64,000 nucleotides of DNA, taken from assembly GCA_027924645.1 (NCBI GenBank), contig BSBN01001965.1:12824001-12888000 (forward strand), read 5' to 3'. Of this stretch, positions 35,281 to 47,974 are shown one piece after another; position 1 is the first letter of the stretch; every line of letters starts with the position of its first letter. The position numbers and the translations under genes are program-made. This stretch comes from Cunninghamia lanceolata. Lineage: Eukaryota; Streptophyta; Pinopsida; Cupressales; Cupressaceae. The notes below the pieces were generated by a model. It saw nothing but the letters and a program-made list of their open reading frames with translations. It ran no database searches and had not been told where the DNA came from.

Positions 35281-37140
35281 AGGATCACCAAGGGAGATCC
35301 TATAGTGACAAGGAGTGAGCCAAAAAGAAAAGGTTAGACATGAAATTTTAGGTTACAAATTGGATAGGGGGGTTAATTAGATGATTCTAAAGGGATGAAA
35401 TGATGAAAATGCCCATAGGGAACATAAATTTTCCCTCTTGTGAAGTAGATTGATGAGGTTATCATGGCTAGAAATTGATAGAAAAGATTTGTTAAGCATT
35501 GGTTAGAAGGCAAGATAGAGGGTGTGTTGGACCTAGAAGATTAGTCTTGAGGTTAGAATAGAAAAATCAAGATGAAAAACAAGAAAAAACATGTCACCAA
35601 GAGGAACACTACTGATAGGTATGTATATATTCATGCTCATATGTACGTGATTAGGACTATAGCTCATCCTCAGGCCACCATGTAGGCATGTGCATCTTTT
35701 TCATACTTACATAACCATATTTAGTGGAGAAGTTGCTAGCCAATGATGCAATACCAATCATTTTTCAAATAGGGGGATGGTTAGAATTCTTTGAAACTTT
35801 GAGGGATTCAACATGGAAATTATTGAAGAGATTGTCTAGACTTTTTATGGAGACCACTCTATATTCCCTAGCAAAAAGATCAAGGTTAGTTTAAAAATTC
35901 TCTCCTCATCACTAAAATTTCTAATGAAGGAATATATATTTTTTCAAACTAAGTTTGGGTCTTATCAAGAATTAATTGAAAATTTTTGTAATGAGAACCA
36001 GAACCATAGTTAGTGGTAGGAAGAAGGGGAGATAATAAAGGGATTAGTAGGGACTCCATTCCTGAGCCATGTGGTTCTATATTTTTCTCAATTATGAAGT
36101 TTATTACATATGAAAGTTAGTATGACACTGTGGTTGGCCCTTCTTTCTACACATTGATGACACATTTACGCAATGACACAGAAAACCTAGAACTTCAAAA
36201 TAACTTGCCTAAGTTAAATTTGTTTACTTCTTTAACAAGCATGATAGAAAAGTACTAATGGGGCACTAGTCCATTGAAACACCATGGACTCATGATGCTC
36301 ATTTTCAACCATCGTATCCTTTGCCATCATTCTATTTTATAGAAAAAGGGGGAAAATGATAAAGGGGTTAAATCCTCCTTTCACTACAAACATTCAAGGA
36401 CAATCCCACCTAGTTGAAACATAACTTTTGCAAGAGGATCCTCCTACAGGTTGGTGTGTCACTTGAAATGATGTGAAAATTTAGAAATTGTTAATTAATG
36501 TATTAATTTAATGTTCAAATATTCTCAAAACCCTAATTATGCAAAATCAAAAGAAAACTGATAAATTATGAAAAATGCTTGCAAACTAAGATAGTAGACA
36601 GAGATTAATTACTAACCATTTTCAGAGTTTGTGATGCGAAATATTTGGGGACAATCCCCTAGGCGCCCAAGTCCAGGGTACAGTTTTCTTCAAGGAATAT
36701 GAGGCTCCTTCCGGCACTAATAATCAATGTTCCATTTGTTTCTATCATGAAAGATGCAGAGGACACTACCCTAGGCACCCTAGTCCAAGGCAAGCTGATC
36801 TTTGAGATGTCAAAGCTTCTTCAGATGTAGATTGTCATTGTCATAGAAATTCTTGTGTCTGCAACCTCGGAGCACATTACCTAAGGCACCCTTATCCCGA
36901 AAGTGCTCCAAGCTGCTTCTTTCTACCAAATCTAAAATGCTTATCTTCTACAACCTTCCTCTATGCAAGTCCACTCCATGACATCCAATACCTGCAATCA
37001 CAAGGGGTGTGGTTGGGGGTTGTGGTGTTTAGGAGCTTACCTCAATCAAGCCCTGGAAGGTCATTCAAGTCTTTTGAACACCATTGTTAGATAAAGAGTG
37101 TGTATCCCTACGGGATAGAGACAAAAATAAATTGATAAAT
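35281..37140. other. non-coding stretch with a three-unit repeat
   Basis: No recognisable gene. 36650-36940 holds three diverged units built on CCTAGGC(G/A)CCC(A/T)AGTCCA or CCTAAGGCACCCTTATCC, about 115 bp apart. The motif recalls the GGCGCC array at 40860-41730. Confidence 0.5.
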
Positions 37141-37683
37141 GATTCAAACACAAATAGATATCACCTCGGAGGTGTAGGTCTCACATAGATGAAGATTCTT
37201 CAACACATGAGAAGATGAAGCTAAATCTGCAATCACAAACACAATAACAATGCTCTGCTTTGTAAAAATGAATACCTTGAATGCTCTAAAATCAAAAATT
37301 TTCCAAAAGTTCATAATCATCTTCGACTTTACAAATAAAACACTAAACATGCTTATATATACAACAAAACACATTCCTGCTAAGAATTTCACAATTCAAA
37401 CTTAAGATGTCGGCATGGGACCTAATTAACAGTCACATAACTGACATTCAAATTTGGGACTTGCCTGAAATAGGGCATGACAAGGGTGCAAGTGCCCATG
37501 TCCTAGGTCCCCTTTATAAGCTAGGTCTAAAGCACACAATGTCCCTCAAGCCCCATTTAACATGGGTTTCAGGCTATTTTTTTTTGGGAGTCAAAATAAT
37601 CATGTAAGATGCAAAACAAGGGACCCGGGAGCTAAACTTACGAGGGAAAATGTCTAGGGAGACATTTTCTGACATAACATTTA

Positions 37684-37740
37684 GACCACACTTTAATGTA
37701 TGCATGAACGCAAGGCCCATACATGTATTAAAGTATGGTC
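37684..37740. repeat. hairpin, about 23-bp arms
   Basis: GACCACACTTTAATGTATGC at the left pairs imperfectly with the sequence ending TTAAAGTATGGTC at the right, with a loop of about 11 nt. It lies about 75 bp outside the left palindrome at 37816. Confidence 0.7.
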
Positions 37741-37832
37741 AAAATATAGCAAAGGGTAAGTGCAAAAAGTTGGGGGGCCAAAAAGTGACCAAATTGTTTT
37801 CAAAAAAATTTAATGCATAACACGAACGCGTT

Positions 37833-40075
37833 ATGACTTATTATAAATTTTTAAAAAAAGCTTATCATCTCATTTCATTTCTTTATTCTCCTCTATACCC
37901 ATGGCCTACAAACCCTAGGAAGCATGCTCGTATTTTGGAAAAGTCAATTCAACACCAAAATCTTACCGATTCGTCGCCAAAATGCTGTCACGACATCAAG
38001 AATGCCAAAGGAGTGAGTTTTATTTGTTTTTTTGTTTGAATTTGTTTCTAAATAGGTAGGTTTCAATTGATTTTTTATGTAAATTTTGTTAATTGTCAGG
38101 AAATGTTAATGCACCTCCTCCTTCTCTTTCTCCTCAAAATCCACAAAATCTTGAGGAGGAAATACCTGCGGAACAATAACCTCCTCTATCCATTCCTCAA
38201 CATGCCCCTAGAACACAAGACAATCTAATGGGGCAAATTAAAAATAATAAAAAAAAAATTGAAGATATAATTGCAAGGTCGAAAGATCCTTCCACTTCAA
38301 CCTTGCATAGGTCCACGCTTGCTAAATCTCTTGATTCTATGTTATCAAATGTAGATTCAATTAGCAAGCAAATATCTAGTTGGACGGATAAGAGGAGAGA
38401 GTTTAGATACTATTATGCAGACAAGTTGTCATACCAAGATGTGAAAAAATTACAAATTACAAAATTAGACTTGTGTTCAATTTTCACAAACCCACAAACA
38501 AATCAACCTCTGCCCATTACATGCAAGAGGTTCCCTATCCATTGGTGCAACAACCAAGCGATAAGGGACAATTTTGGGCAGAGGTGGTGAATGGTTTTTG
38601 ACCATCCTCCATGCAATAATAATGAGGTCCCGCAATACTTTTTGGAGAAACTCTACTATGAGTTTGTCCTTAATAAAGTGCCAAACTATTTTGATATGCA
38701 GGATTTCTAGGGTAGAGGTGGGGGGTTAGCACAAGATAGACCAAGGGCACGTGTTGACCCACAGCGGGTAGTGAGACGAGAAATCAGCAGACCAGCCCAT
38801 GAGCATGTTTCTATCCCTTCCATTGTGAAGGAGAGTGTTGAGGTCGATACACTTCAGTCCATTAGTGCCTTGACCCAGAGCATCATAGAGCATGCTAGTC
38901 CTGCAGCACAGAGTGGGTTGGGAGATAGTGCGAGGAGTAGGGTCCCACCCCATCCTTGTCAGACCTGCGTGTCAGCCTGTGGTTATGACACCATGGATAG
39001 TCAGGACGCAGGTGCATAGGCTACATCTACAGCTGAGTAGATGGTGATGATAGATACCCTCCTGAGTGAGACTTTCAGCCTTGATACTCAGGTAAATATT
39101 AGCAAGCTTATTGAATTTAATTTATTAAATTTCATTTTTGAAATGCAAGATTAAATAATTTAGTTTGATGATTTTAATTAAATTTCAGGGTCATAGCATT
39201 GATGCAGTTTTCAATGGTTCTCCATCTGCATATTACACTAGATCATCTACTGTCGGGCTATGTAACTAGTAAACAATTATAAATATTACATGTGAATAAC
39301 ATCATTATATGAATGGTATTCTAATATCTGATTTTGGATGTTGAATAGGTTAATATTAGAGATTTCACGGTAACACCTGCCAGCGGTGGTGGACTTCAAA
39401 GCTTCACGAAGGTAATAAAATAAATAGTTTAATGAATGAATTGTACTTACTAGATTTTTGTATGTGATTTGTGTGCTTTATTGTGTGTACTTCCATGTTT
39501 AGATGAACGTGTGTGTATGTTAGGAGCCATAATTTGCATCACTATTATAGTTTTCGTAATTTAATAATGTTGTTTTATTTCTAGATGATGCAGGTTGCGG
39601 AGACACCTCCCGATGTTCATAGGGCAATGGAGCATGGTGTGACCTCTTCGATTCATAGCTCCATGCCATTAACAGGAGTATGAGGCAGATTAGTAAATTT
39701 CAATTTACATTCATTGTTATAGTTGTTTATTTTTGAAAAATCAAAATATTATTGATTTGAAGTTTAATTTCTATTTGGATGGTTTCTATAGGACATGACA
39801 TCACCGCGGCCTATTCCTGCTACTGAGGCAACTGAGGAGATAGATTATATTGTAGCGGTAAGTGATTATTTTGTTAAATGTTTCATTTTTTATAACATGT
39901 AATTTCTATATATTAATGTCTATACTTTTTATTGTAACAGCTAAAGATGCAGGAAGAACTAAATAGGAGGAGCAGCCTTTGGGTTCGTAGTAGACCACCC
40001 ACATACGCGTCTCCATCCCCTAGAAGATCAAAGGCTACCTATGATCTATTCTCTTCACTAGCTAGAGGGGAATGA
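37833..40075 (+). pseudogene. multi-exon ORF, unknown family (copy A)
   Basis: Inferred exons: 37833-38012, 38100-39091, 39190-39261, 39349-39411, 39585-39677, 39792-39857 and 39941-40075. Most have good AG/GT borders (for example TTGTCAG|GAA, CTCAG|GTAAAT, GTAGCG|GTAAGT). The large exon has SYQDVKKLQITKLDLCSIF, then MVFDHPPCNNNEVPQYFLEK and FVLNKVPNYFDMQD, aligning along its length with copy B at 27610-29641. The last exon ends RRSKATYDLFSSLARGE-stop, matching copy B's end. In-frame stops at QRW-stop-MVF and QDF-stop-GRG show decay. Function unknown. Opposite orientation to the transposase at 44300-46533. Confidence 0.6.
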
Positions 40076-40860
40076 CTTTTTATTGTGTTCCTTTGTTGTA
40101 TGCCTATATGGCATTTGTGGACATATATTTTGCATTGCATATAGTTGACATTGTATGCCTATATGGCATTCTTGTAAGCTTATATGGCTATTTTGTAGAT
40201 ATGTTATACTTATATGGACATATATTGATGTATGCCTATATGGATATTTGGTTACTACAAATCTTTTTTATTGATGGCATCCATACTTGCATTATAAATC
40301 ACATTTGAATGGATATTTGTAGATGGCTACTTGAAATATTTAAAGTCCAATTGTATTACATAGGATGTTTGTTGATCCAATAAGCTAGCTATTGTTATTC
40401 AAATATCACCTAAACCTTATTTTGGAACTAGAAGATAAAAGTTGTATTTAAACAAAAATGAATCATCATGTTGAACTGAAAATATTAATATTCTTTATGA
40501 GTTTCTCAATTGAAAATATTCAAATGAGTATGTTGATCCATTTTCTTTATGAGTTGGTCAATTGAAAATATTTCTTAATTTCTTGTTATTATACCATATT
40601 GGGATGCAAAGAGTATGTTTGTTGTTTTGAATAAGATAGTCAAAATCATATGCTTATGAGCACTTGATGACCATTGTGGTTATTAAATGTAATTCCTCTT
40701 GCATATGAGGCGAGGTTATGAGATTACATTGAGTCTTACCTAATTTTAGTAGGCAACATAACATTTGGGCTATAGGCTTCCATAAGTCATACCTCAGGGA
40801 TTTTTAGTTTTAGACACAAATTTTCTTTAAGACCTTAGGTGCATTTCTCTACTTGCACAA
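40076..40860. other. AT-rich spacer with TATGCCTATATGG repeats
   Basis: 40095-40250 has four to five loose copies of a unit with TATGCCTATATGGCATT or TTATATGGACATATATTGA. The long open frame there (40072-40308) is a by-product of the repeat. The rest is non-coding. Confidence 0.6.
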
Positions 40861-41730
40861 CCTCAAAACTCTGCCTAGAACTCAAGGCACCTTTCATCAT
40901 CCAAACAACCTCAAAATTGCGCCTTGATATTGAAAGGATGTTTCAAAGTATAAAGGAGGGTGCCATAAGGGAGGCAATTCATCTTGATTATCAATGTTGA
41001 TCAAACACATCAAACTGAGCATCATACCTCTAGGTGCATTTTTTCCTTTCTAAACTATCCATTTTGGCGCCTTGATGTAAAGTGAAGTCTAAACTTAGTG
41101 AAGATTGCGCCTAGAAAGATATCACCTTGGATATGCGCCTAGAGTCATCCTAGATCATCCATTTGCGCCTAAGAGTCAATATAACATAATATAACTTAGG
41201 AAGACTTTGAAAATCGTCAAAAGAAGCCTAGGCACCTTTTCTTGTCTCCACCATCCATTTTGGGCGCCTAGAGGAAAATGAACTTCAAATCACTTCCAAC
41301 TATAGTGCCTAGTGTTAGAACCTTCAAAATGACTCAATCTTACCAAAGGAAGTCTAGGCGCCTATTGTCATTTGGATCATCATGAATGAGCACCTAAGTG
41401 GAAGGAGAATAAGCATCTTGTATGGAGGTGCACTTTTGTGTCTAAATAACCTCATTTTGGCACCTTGAAGGAAGATGTTCTAAATCCTAAGATCTAGCAC
41501 CTAAGTGTAAAATGGTCTCCTATAGGTTTGAACAAGTGATTGAAGCCATCAAATTGCCAAGAAATGAGCTAAGTATACTAAGGTGCCTTTTCTTGTATAA
41601 ACTATCCATTTTGGTGCCTAGGAGGAAGGAGATTCAACATCATGAATCAAGGTGCCCTTTTCCATCAAAACAACCTCACATTGGCGCCTTGGAGGAAATC
41701 AACTTAAAACTACAAGTCTTGGAATTTTTT
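40860..41730. repeat. degenerate minisatellite rich in GGCGCC
   Basis: About nine diverged units of roughly 90-100 bp. A fuller unit has AGGTGCCTTTTCTTGTATAA, ACTATCCATTTTGGTGCC, then AGGAGGAAGGAGATTCAAC. The palindrome GGCGCC or its decayed forms (GGTGCC, GGCACC, TGCGCC) recurs at both ends of each unit. CpG-to-TpG decay explains most variants. No coding signal. Confidence 0.7.
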
Positions 41731-41800
41731 CATGTTTTGATGATGTCTTTTGAGAACAATTATAATCATTGAAGGATGAGGTGGGTAAAAAGTCTTCATC

Positions 41801-43345
41801 TAGCTTAGACTGCTTCGGCATGTTTGGGTGCAAAACAGGACCATGCCTAGCCTAAACGTACCCATCCAAATATGTTGGAACTGTCAGTTTGGACACACAA
41901 GGAGAAGAGCAAAAGTTACACCCCTTTGCAACTTTACACTGCCTCCTTCTGACGATTTTTGGGGCAGCAAAAAACCTTTCACCACGGGCAAATGCCTTAA
42001 AGATATAAAAAACTAAGAGAGGTTATTGTAGAGGCACTCTACATGATCGTGTTACCTCAGATAGAATGTTTCTAAGTGACACAGTTTTCAAGTAACATCT
42101 CATCAAAGATTGTTACCTTTTTGCACTTTGGACTCTTCAGGGATATCATCGATACAATGTAGCTCAGACTATTTTGACATGTTTGGGTGAAAAAAAGGAC
42201 CATGCCTAGCGTAAATGTACCCATCCAGATGTATTGGAATAGTTAGTTTGGTCGCATCAGGAGCAGGATGAAAGTTACACCCCTTTGTAACTTTACACTG
42301 CCTTCTTCTGACGATTTTTGGGGTAGCAGAAAACCTTTCACCACAGGCAAATGCCTCAAAGATATAAAAAATTGAGAGAGGTTATTATAGAGGCACTCTA
42401 TATGATCGTGTTGCCTTAGATGAAATGTTTCTAAGTGACATAGTTTTTGAGTAACATCTCATCAAAGATTGCTGCCTTTTTGCACTTTAGACTCTTCAGG
42501 GATACCATCGATACAATGTAGCTTGGACTGTTTCGACATGTTTGGGTGAAAAATAGGACCATGCCTAGCGTAAATGTACCCATCCGGACTCATTGGAATA
42601 GTTAGTTTGGTTGCATCAAGATCACAGATGAAAGTTACACCCCTTTGCAACTTTACACTGCCTCCTTCTGAAGATTTTTGGGGCAGCAAAAAACCTTTCA
42701 CCACAGGAAAATGCCTCAGAGATATAAAAAATTAAGAGAGGTTATTGTAGAGACACTCTACATGATTGTGTTGCCTCAGCCAGAATGTTTTTAAGTGATA
42801 CAATTTTCAAGTAACATCTCGTCAAATATTGTTGCCTTTTTGCACTTTGGACTCTTCAGGGATATCGTCGGTACAATGTAGCTCAAACTGTTTCGACATG
42901 TTTGGGTGAAAAAAAGGACCATGCCTAGCTAAATGTACCCATCCAGACATGTTGGAATAGTCAATTTGGTTGCATAATGAACAGGACAAAAGTTACACCC
43001 CTTTGCAACTTTACACTACCTCCTTCTGATGATTTTTGGGGCAGCAGAAAACTTTTCTCCATGGGCAAATGCCTTAGAGATATAAAAAAATGAGAGAGGT
43101 TATTCTAGAGGCACTCTACATGATCATTTTGCCTTAGATGAAATGTTTCTAAGTGACATAGTTTTTGAGTAACATCTCGTCAAAGATTGCTGCCTTTTTG
43201 CACTTTGGACTCTTCAGGTATATCGTCAGTACAATGTAGCTCAGACTATTTTGACATGTTTGGGTAAAAAAAAGAACCATAACTAGCCTAAATGTACCCA
43301 TCCAGATGCATTGGAACTGTCATTTGGTCGCATCACGAGTAGGAC
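41801..43345. repeat. tandem array, 358-360-bp monomer, about 4.3 copies
   Basis: TAGCTYRGACTGTTTYGACATG begins at 41801, 42160, 42519, 42879 and 43237, giving steps of 359, 359, 360 and 358 bp. Other constant parts are GTTACACCCCTTTGCAACTT and TGCACTTTGGACTCTTCAGG. The last copy breaks off near 43345 into GACTCAAA-rich sequence. A minus-strand ORF of 80 codons (42462-42704) is not conserved between copies. The near-constant length and low divergence point to recent amplification. Confidence 0.9.
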
Positions 43346-44299
43346 ACCAAAAATGCAAAAGTTGTTTTGTGCAACTTGACAACATTGACACTTTTTTGCA
43401 ACAAGACTCAAAGACTCAAATTGACCCCAAATGACTCAAAGTGACTTAAAAACAAATGAAATGGTTTGAGAGACCTTATTACATACAATTGACTCAATCA
43501 AAACAAAATTTTATTTTTTGACCCCTCTTGGAGGCATGACAACCTAGGTGCCCCTGCACCATTAGTGCAACTGAAGTCGATAAAGTTTTCCTATTAAGAA
43601 AAAGTGCTTCCCTTAGCTTCATAAAATATAAATATTATATACTGACAAGGCGAACCACGTGAAGGTGGAAGCTCATGTGGCCTCACCTAAGACCTAAGAC
43701 CTAAGACATACATTTTTTTGGCCATTCCACTAATTTGATTCACTTTTGATCAGTGGAATGGGTTGTAGTAGGTCTATTCTAGTATGCTATGATGAGTTTT
43801 TGGGTAGGAAATCTAAGGAGAAGTTTTCTTTGAGGAAACCTAACAAAACCATGTGTCAGGTGATGTTTAGAGACATAGAGAAGGAACCATAGAGGCATTT
43901 TTGGGAACAGCAGATTGTAGGAGGACAAAACCCATAAAATTCATAGTTTTGGCATAAATACTAAGTGTTCAAGTCATTGATTGAGTTCTGTGTGTGAATT
44001 TAAGGGGGGTCTCTTTGTATTTTAGGCCTAATTGGGGCTCTAGGTTATTAAGAGGAGTTATAGGTTAGGGTATATCATCCAAAACAACCTATACCCAATT
44101 TTGGATATGTGATAGGGAGTCCAAATAGGTATCTACTGATTGTCCAAGTTTTGTGTTTGAAGATATGTATCAAAAGTTATTAGGACTGTTCTCCTTTTTT
44201 AGGGCTATAAGCCATTTCTTGGGTTTGTGAAGTAAGTGTTAATCCCGAGTTTGGTCTGCCTTTGGCAATGATTGGAATGGGTTCCATAGCATCTGAAAT
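43346..44299. other. spacer between array and transposase
   Basis: 43346-43450 has short GACTCAAA-type repeats. 43450-44299 shows no recognisable coding sequence on the plus strand. The minus strand may hold the far C-terminus of the transposase, but I cannot align it. Confidence 0.45.
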
Positions 44300-46533
44300 C
44301 ACCTTTTCCATAAAAAATTTAGAGTCTCTAACTGTTGTTTCCACTTTTGTATAATGATCATGAAATTTGGGCTTTAGAGCATAAGGAAACCTTGTCTAGT
44401 AACATGACTTTACAAAATCAATGTGAATACTTACAAATTAATCCAATGAACCATCCGGGTCTGCTCTACTCTTTATTGTGTCAAGTATTGTTTTATGGTC
44501 AGACTCACGCACCTTCCACAAGATTTTGTTCAAAGGTCTACCCCGATACTGTATCAAATAAACATTGGATGCCACGACAAGGTTTGAGTAATGAAGAATC
44601 TTCTAATGCATGTCAAAGTCCTAAAATAACCAAACATTAACACTCTTATGTGGGTACCTTCTAAGCCATGTTCTAGTAATAATCACTGAGCATGTAGGGT
44701 ATTCAATGTTTTCTTCATCTGTAACTGGGGCCTCCAATTTCTTTTTGGCCTCAACACAACAACATAAGTAATAATCTATTCCCTCTTCATTATTTTCATC
44801 TACAATAACTGCATATACATGCCCTACATTGATATGTGTAGAAAATTAGATGAAATTAGTCAACATTACAAAAACACTACAAAGTAAGATGACATTAGGA
44901 ATTTCAAAAACTATGCAAATAGATATATTACCTGGTTGAACTAGATCTAATATGTGGTCAAAGTGAACTAATGATTCCATCTGTGTTTGTTCCAATGCCG
45001 TCGAGGGTTGATATGTGTCAAGTGGGCTAAGATAACTTAACTGCCATTCGTCAACCCACTCCTTTGACTCGCACTCATCCCAGGCTTGAATTGTACAGGA
45101 AAAACAAAAGCATGACATCTTTCACGTATGGATACTCCATGAACCTGCAATTGAGCTTCTAAAAGAGTGCATCTCACTTGATCCTGTCAGTATAGAACAG
45201 TCCTCATATGGTGCAATGTTAGTATCATCTATCCACTAAAAAAATCTACGAACTGAAGACTTACCTTCATTACCTGGACCCATGGAAGCATTACACCACT
45301 CGACAATCAATTTTGCATCTGTCAACTTTGTATTGTCTTTATACTTTAACTCCTCTCGTGCTATGGCTCTTTTGATACATGCTCCTACACCATCATGCTC
45401 CCCCTTTCCATGCCCGGCCTCACAAAAGTTTCACATATGCTGAATACTTATAAAATTATGCCTCCTACTCAGCCAATAGAAATTTCGTGAGTTCTTGAAT
45501 TGTGACGCACAGTTATCTGACCATATGATATGCTAACTGAATGATATGCCCCTTCTAGCCAAATCATTGTAGAACACCTGAAAGCAACCTTGTACGATCT
45601 CTGTAGAATGTGTGTGATCATCACTAATATAGAAATTATACTCCCTTAGGATCTTTCTGTAATCCTCTGTACTATCATTCACATGAATGAATGCGATGTG
45701 CACAAATATAGAAACCTGTGTGGAGTTGTAATATTGTGATTGCACCTCACGTTGTGGCTGTAGACTGTAGTTATCTGCAAAGTCAACGACTAAAACAATG
45801 CACTCATTAGATTCTTGACAATAGATTTTTAACTTGAAGCCTCTGATGTTATCAATCCAAGAATCTTCATGATGGACGTATACTTTATACTTCACATCAT
45901 TTCAAGGAATAGTTGACATCTTGCAGTCTCATTTAAATTTTCAAAGAACAATCTCCAAATCTTATGAGCATATCTTCTACAAGTACGTTTTGGATTCTTA
46001 CCTTCCATTGGCTGCAAAATATTCTCATCAATATCAATAAAATACTTTGGCTTTCTATGCAAAATTCTAGGTGGTGTTAAGTTAGATAAATTCATCTCAA
46101 CATTAAGAATTTCATCAATATTTAAATGAGATGAGCTATATGGCATAACTTCGATCAAAGATGGAATAGATGACGTACCTTGAGGTTGAGGTGGGAACGA
46201 TGGCATACCTCCTTCATCACATGTGAGTGATGATGTACTCTTAACTTGAGATGTGGTAGATGGTGTCCCTACATGTTGACTTGCGGTAGAGGACGTGTCT
46301 CCAACTATGGTATTCAAATCTCTCATAGCACAAAGTTTTTGCATTCATTCTCTTTGTGCCGCCAATACCATATCTCTTTGTGATAGTTGTGGATCCTCTT
46401 CAATTGGCATGCCTTCATTTATCATGTCCAATTTCCTCTTCTCATGAAGTTCCCTCATAGCCACTGCTTTCTTTGCATTCTTAGCTTCTATCTCTTCCTG
46501 TGTTGGTTTAATTCTTGATCATTTCCTAGGCAT
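44300..46533 (-). pseudogene. DDE-like DNA transposase, decayed
   Basis: The minus strand starts MPRK-stop-SRIKPTQEEIEAKNAK at 46533. The middle (about 45830-45400) reads CIVLVVDFADNYSLQPQREV, then IIWSDNCASQFKNSRNFYWL and NFCEAGHGKGEHDGVGACIK. The aspartates of DFADNY and SDN and the H-G-K-G-x-x-D-G block are a recurring set in uncharacterised eukaryotic DDE-type transposase-like proteins (from memory of the family, no search run). After a donor near 44932 and an acceptor at about 44830, the C-terminal part reads TRTWLRRYPHKS and HYSNLVVASNVYLIQYRGRP, then LWKVRESDHKTILDTIKSRA. Stops include TGA where CGA is likely (MPRK-stop, AAQRE-stop), plus a frameshift near 45893. Confidence 0.65.
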
Positions 46534-47758
46534 GATAGAGAATTTGTCTGTAGCATGATAAAGAGACCAATATTAGTTCCTAAGAAATGAATCCATACAA
46601 ATAACTAAAATATATGTCATTCGACCCTTCATAGTAAATGTACATACAATCATCATGTAAAAGAGTAAATGTCACTCAACCAAAATAGGTACAAAGCATA
46701 CAAAGCAAATTATTGCATCCATGAAAAGAGTACATGAGACTTCATGCTCGAAAAGGTTGAGGCAGACCTAATTTGACATGTTTGTTGTTACTAGGGCTAC
46801 TAGGATTTGGAATTGAGAAGGTGTTTTGTTGGTACTAGGGATACTAGGATTTGGGTGGCTTGTGAAGGAATAGACAACAATTATTGTGTCATGTGCATGT
46901 ACAAATCATCATGAATAGGTGCATAAGGAATGTCCTAGCCCAAGATATGTGCATACAAATCATGTCATGTGCATACTTGTATGATCTTGGCACCTATTCA
47001 TTTGTATTTTAACTTGTTAATATGACAAGATAATAGTGGGATTGTATTTTTATTACGTTGTAAGGATTTATTCTTGTATAGTTTGACATCATGGTATGTT
47101 AAGGTCTGTTTATTACACATAATTATTCAAGAGCCCAAGTGTAGAAAATATACATGGCATCATGTGAGATTGTAGATTGCTTTCTTGACTGGGAATGTGT
47201 CTATTTTAAACATATATGATAAAGCATGATAAAGTAATTCAAATAGAATTAAGGAAAATGTAAAGAACATGCATGTAAAGACTTGACATAACTAAAAAAT
47301 GAAGATTCGAATGGAGAGAGTACCCAATTATGTAGTGTTTTTTTCTTCTTGCATCAAACTCCTCAACAATTTGAGTTTTTCACCACTTGCTTCCTTTTCA
47401 ATGTTAAATTGAATAACACTCAAATATAATTACTAACAACAATACTATTAACCAATCTATAATGTTAAATTCCTAAAATTGAATCACAATTAACATTGCA
47501 ACACTATAAAAATTGAAACTTGAATAGATATCTATCAAACTTGGTGTGAAAACTATGTTATTTCCTCCTTCTAAAGTTGGCAAAGTAGAAAAGGTGGTGG
47601 AAAGATCATGCAAAGGTGGTAGAATGTGTAAAATGTGCATGTGAACTTCCCAACAGCATGAAAGCACTTCTTTTTTGTCGAAGCACACGCATAATCAACA
47701 TGAAAACAGAGCATGTGGACCTAGAACATGGGGGTCAACACTTTTTTACCATTTCTAT
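46534..47758. other. AT-rich flank of the transposase
   Basis: No recognisable gene. Near 46789-46855, a unit with ACTAGG(G)CTACTAGGATTTGG occurs twice. 47473-47688 is a 71-codon minus-strand ORF without a domain. Confidence 0.5.
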
Positions 47759-47826
47759 AGTAAGACAAAATGCGAGCACGTTATAACGCGCTCACGTTAT
47801 AATGCACTCACATTTTGTCCTACTAT
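47759..47826. repeat. imperfect palindrome, about 66 bp
   Basis: The left arm AAGACAAAATGCGAGCACG pairs with the right arm ACTCACATTTTGTCCT, and between them GTTATAACGCG faces CACGTTATAATG. It is built on GTTATAACG and flanked by ACAAAATG/CATTTTGT, so it can form a cruciform. Confidence 0.8.
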
Positions 47827-47974
47827 AGATTGATCTACAAATATTTGTGCCTATCTCATCTTCGATAGCACCTTTACAATATCTCACCTCTAGTTCCATG
47901 AGCTCGTGTTCTATATCTCACTTATCTCTCCCCCTCACCTCTCTACCTCTGCCCTCTCTATGTCTATCAGTCGC

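Larger units (their letters stand above)
37816..47826. mobile_element. candidate large DNA transposon (inferred)
   Basis: Two decayed genes face each other: an unknown multi-exon ORF (37833-40075, +) and a DDE-like transposase (46533 to about 44300, -). Their outer sides carry palindromes built on GTTATAACG or GTTATG: CATAACACGAACGCGTTATG at 37816-37835, and an imperfect palindrome at 47759-47826. The interior holds two minisatellite arrays. Element edges are inferred; I found no clear terminal inverted repeat or target duplication. The gene pair being one unit rests on the geometry and on decay of both. Confidence 0.4.

Noticed and set aside
40072..40308. 78-codon ORF after the unknown gene's stop
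   Set aside because: Generated by the TATGCCTATATGG repeat.
42462..42704. 80-codon ORF in the 359-bp array
   Set aside because: Not conserved in the other array copies, so not a gene.
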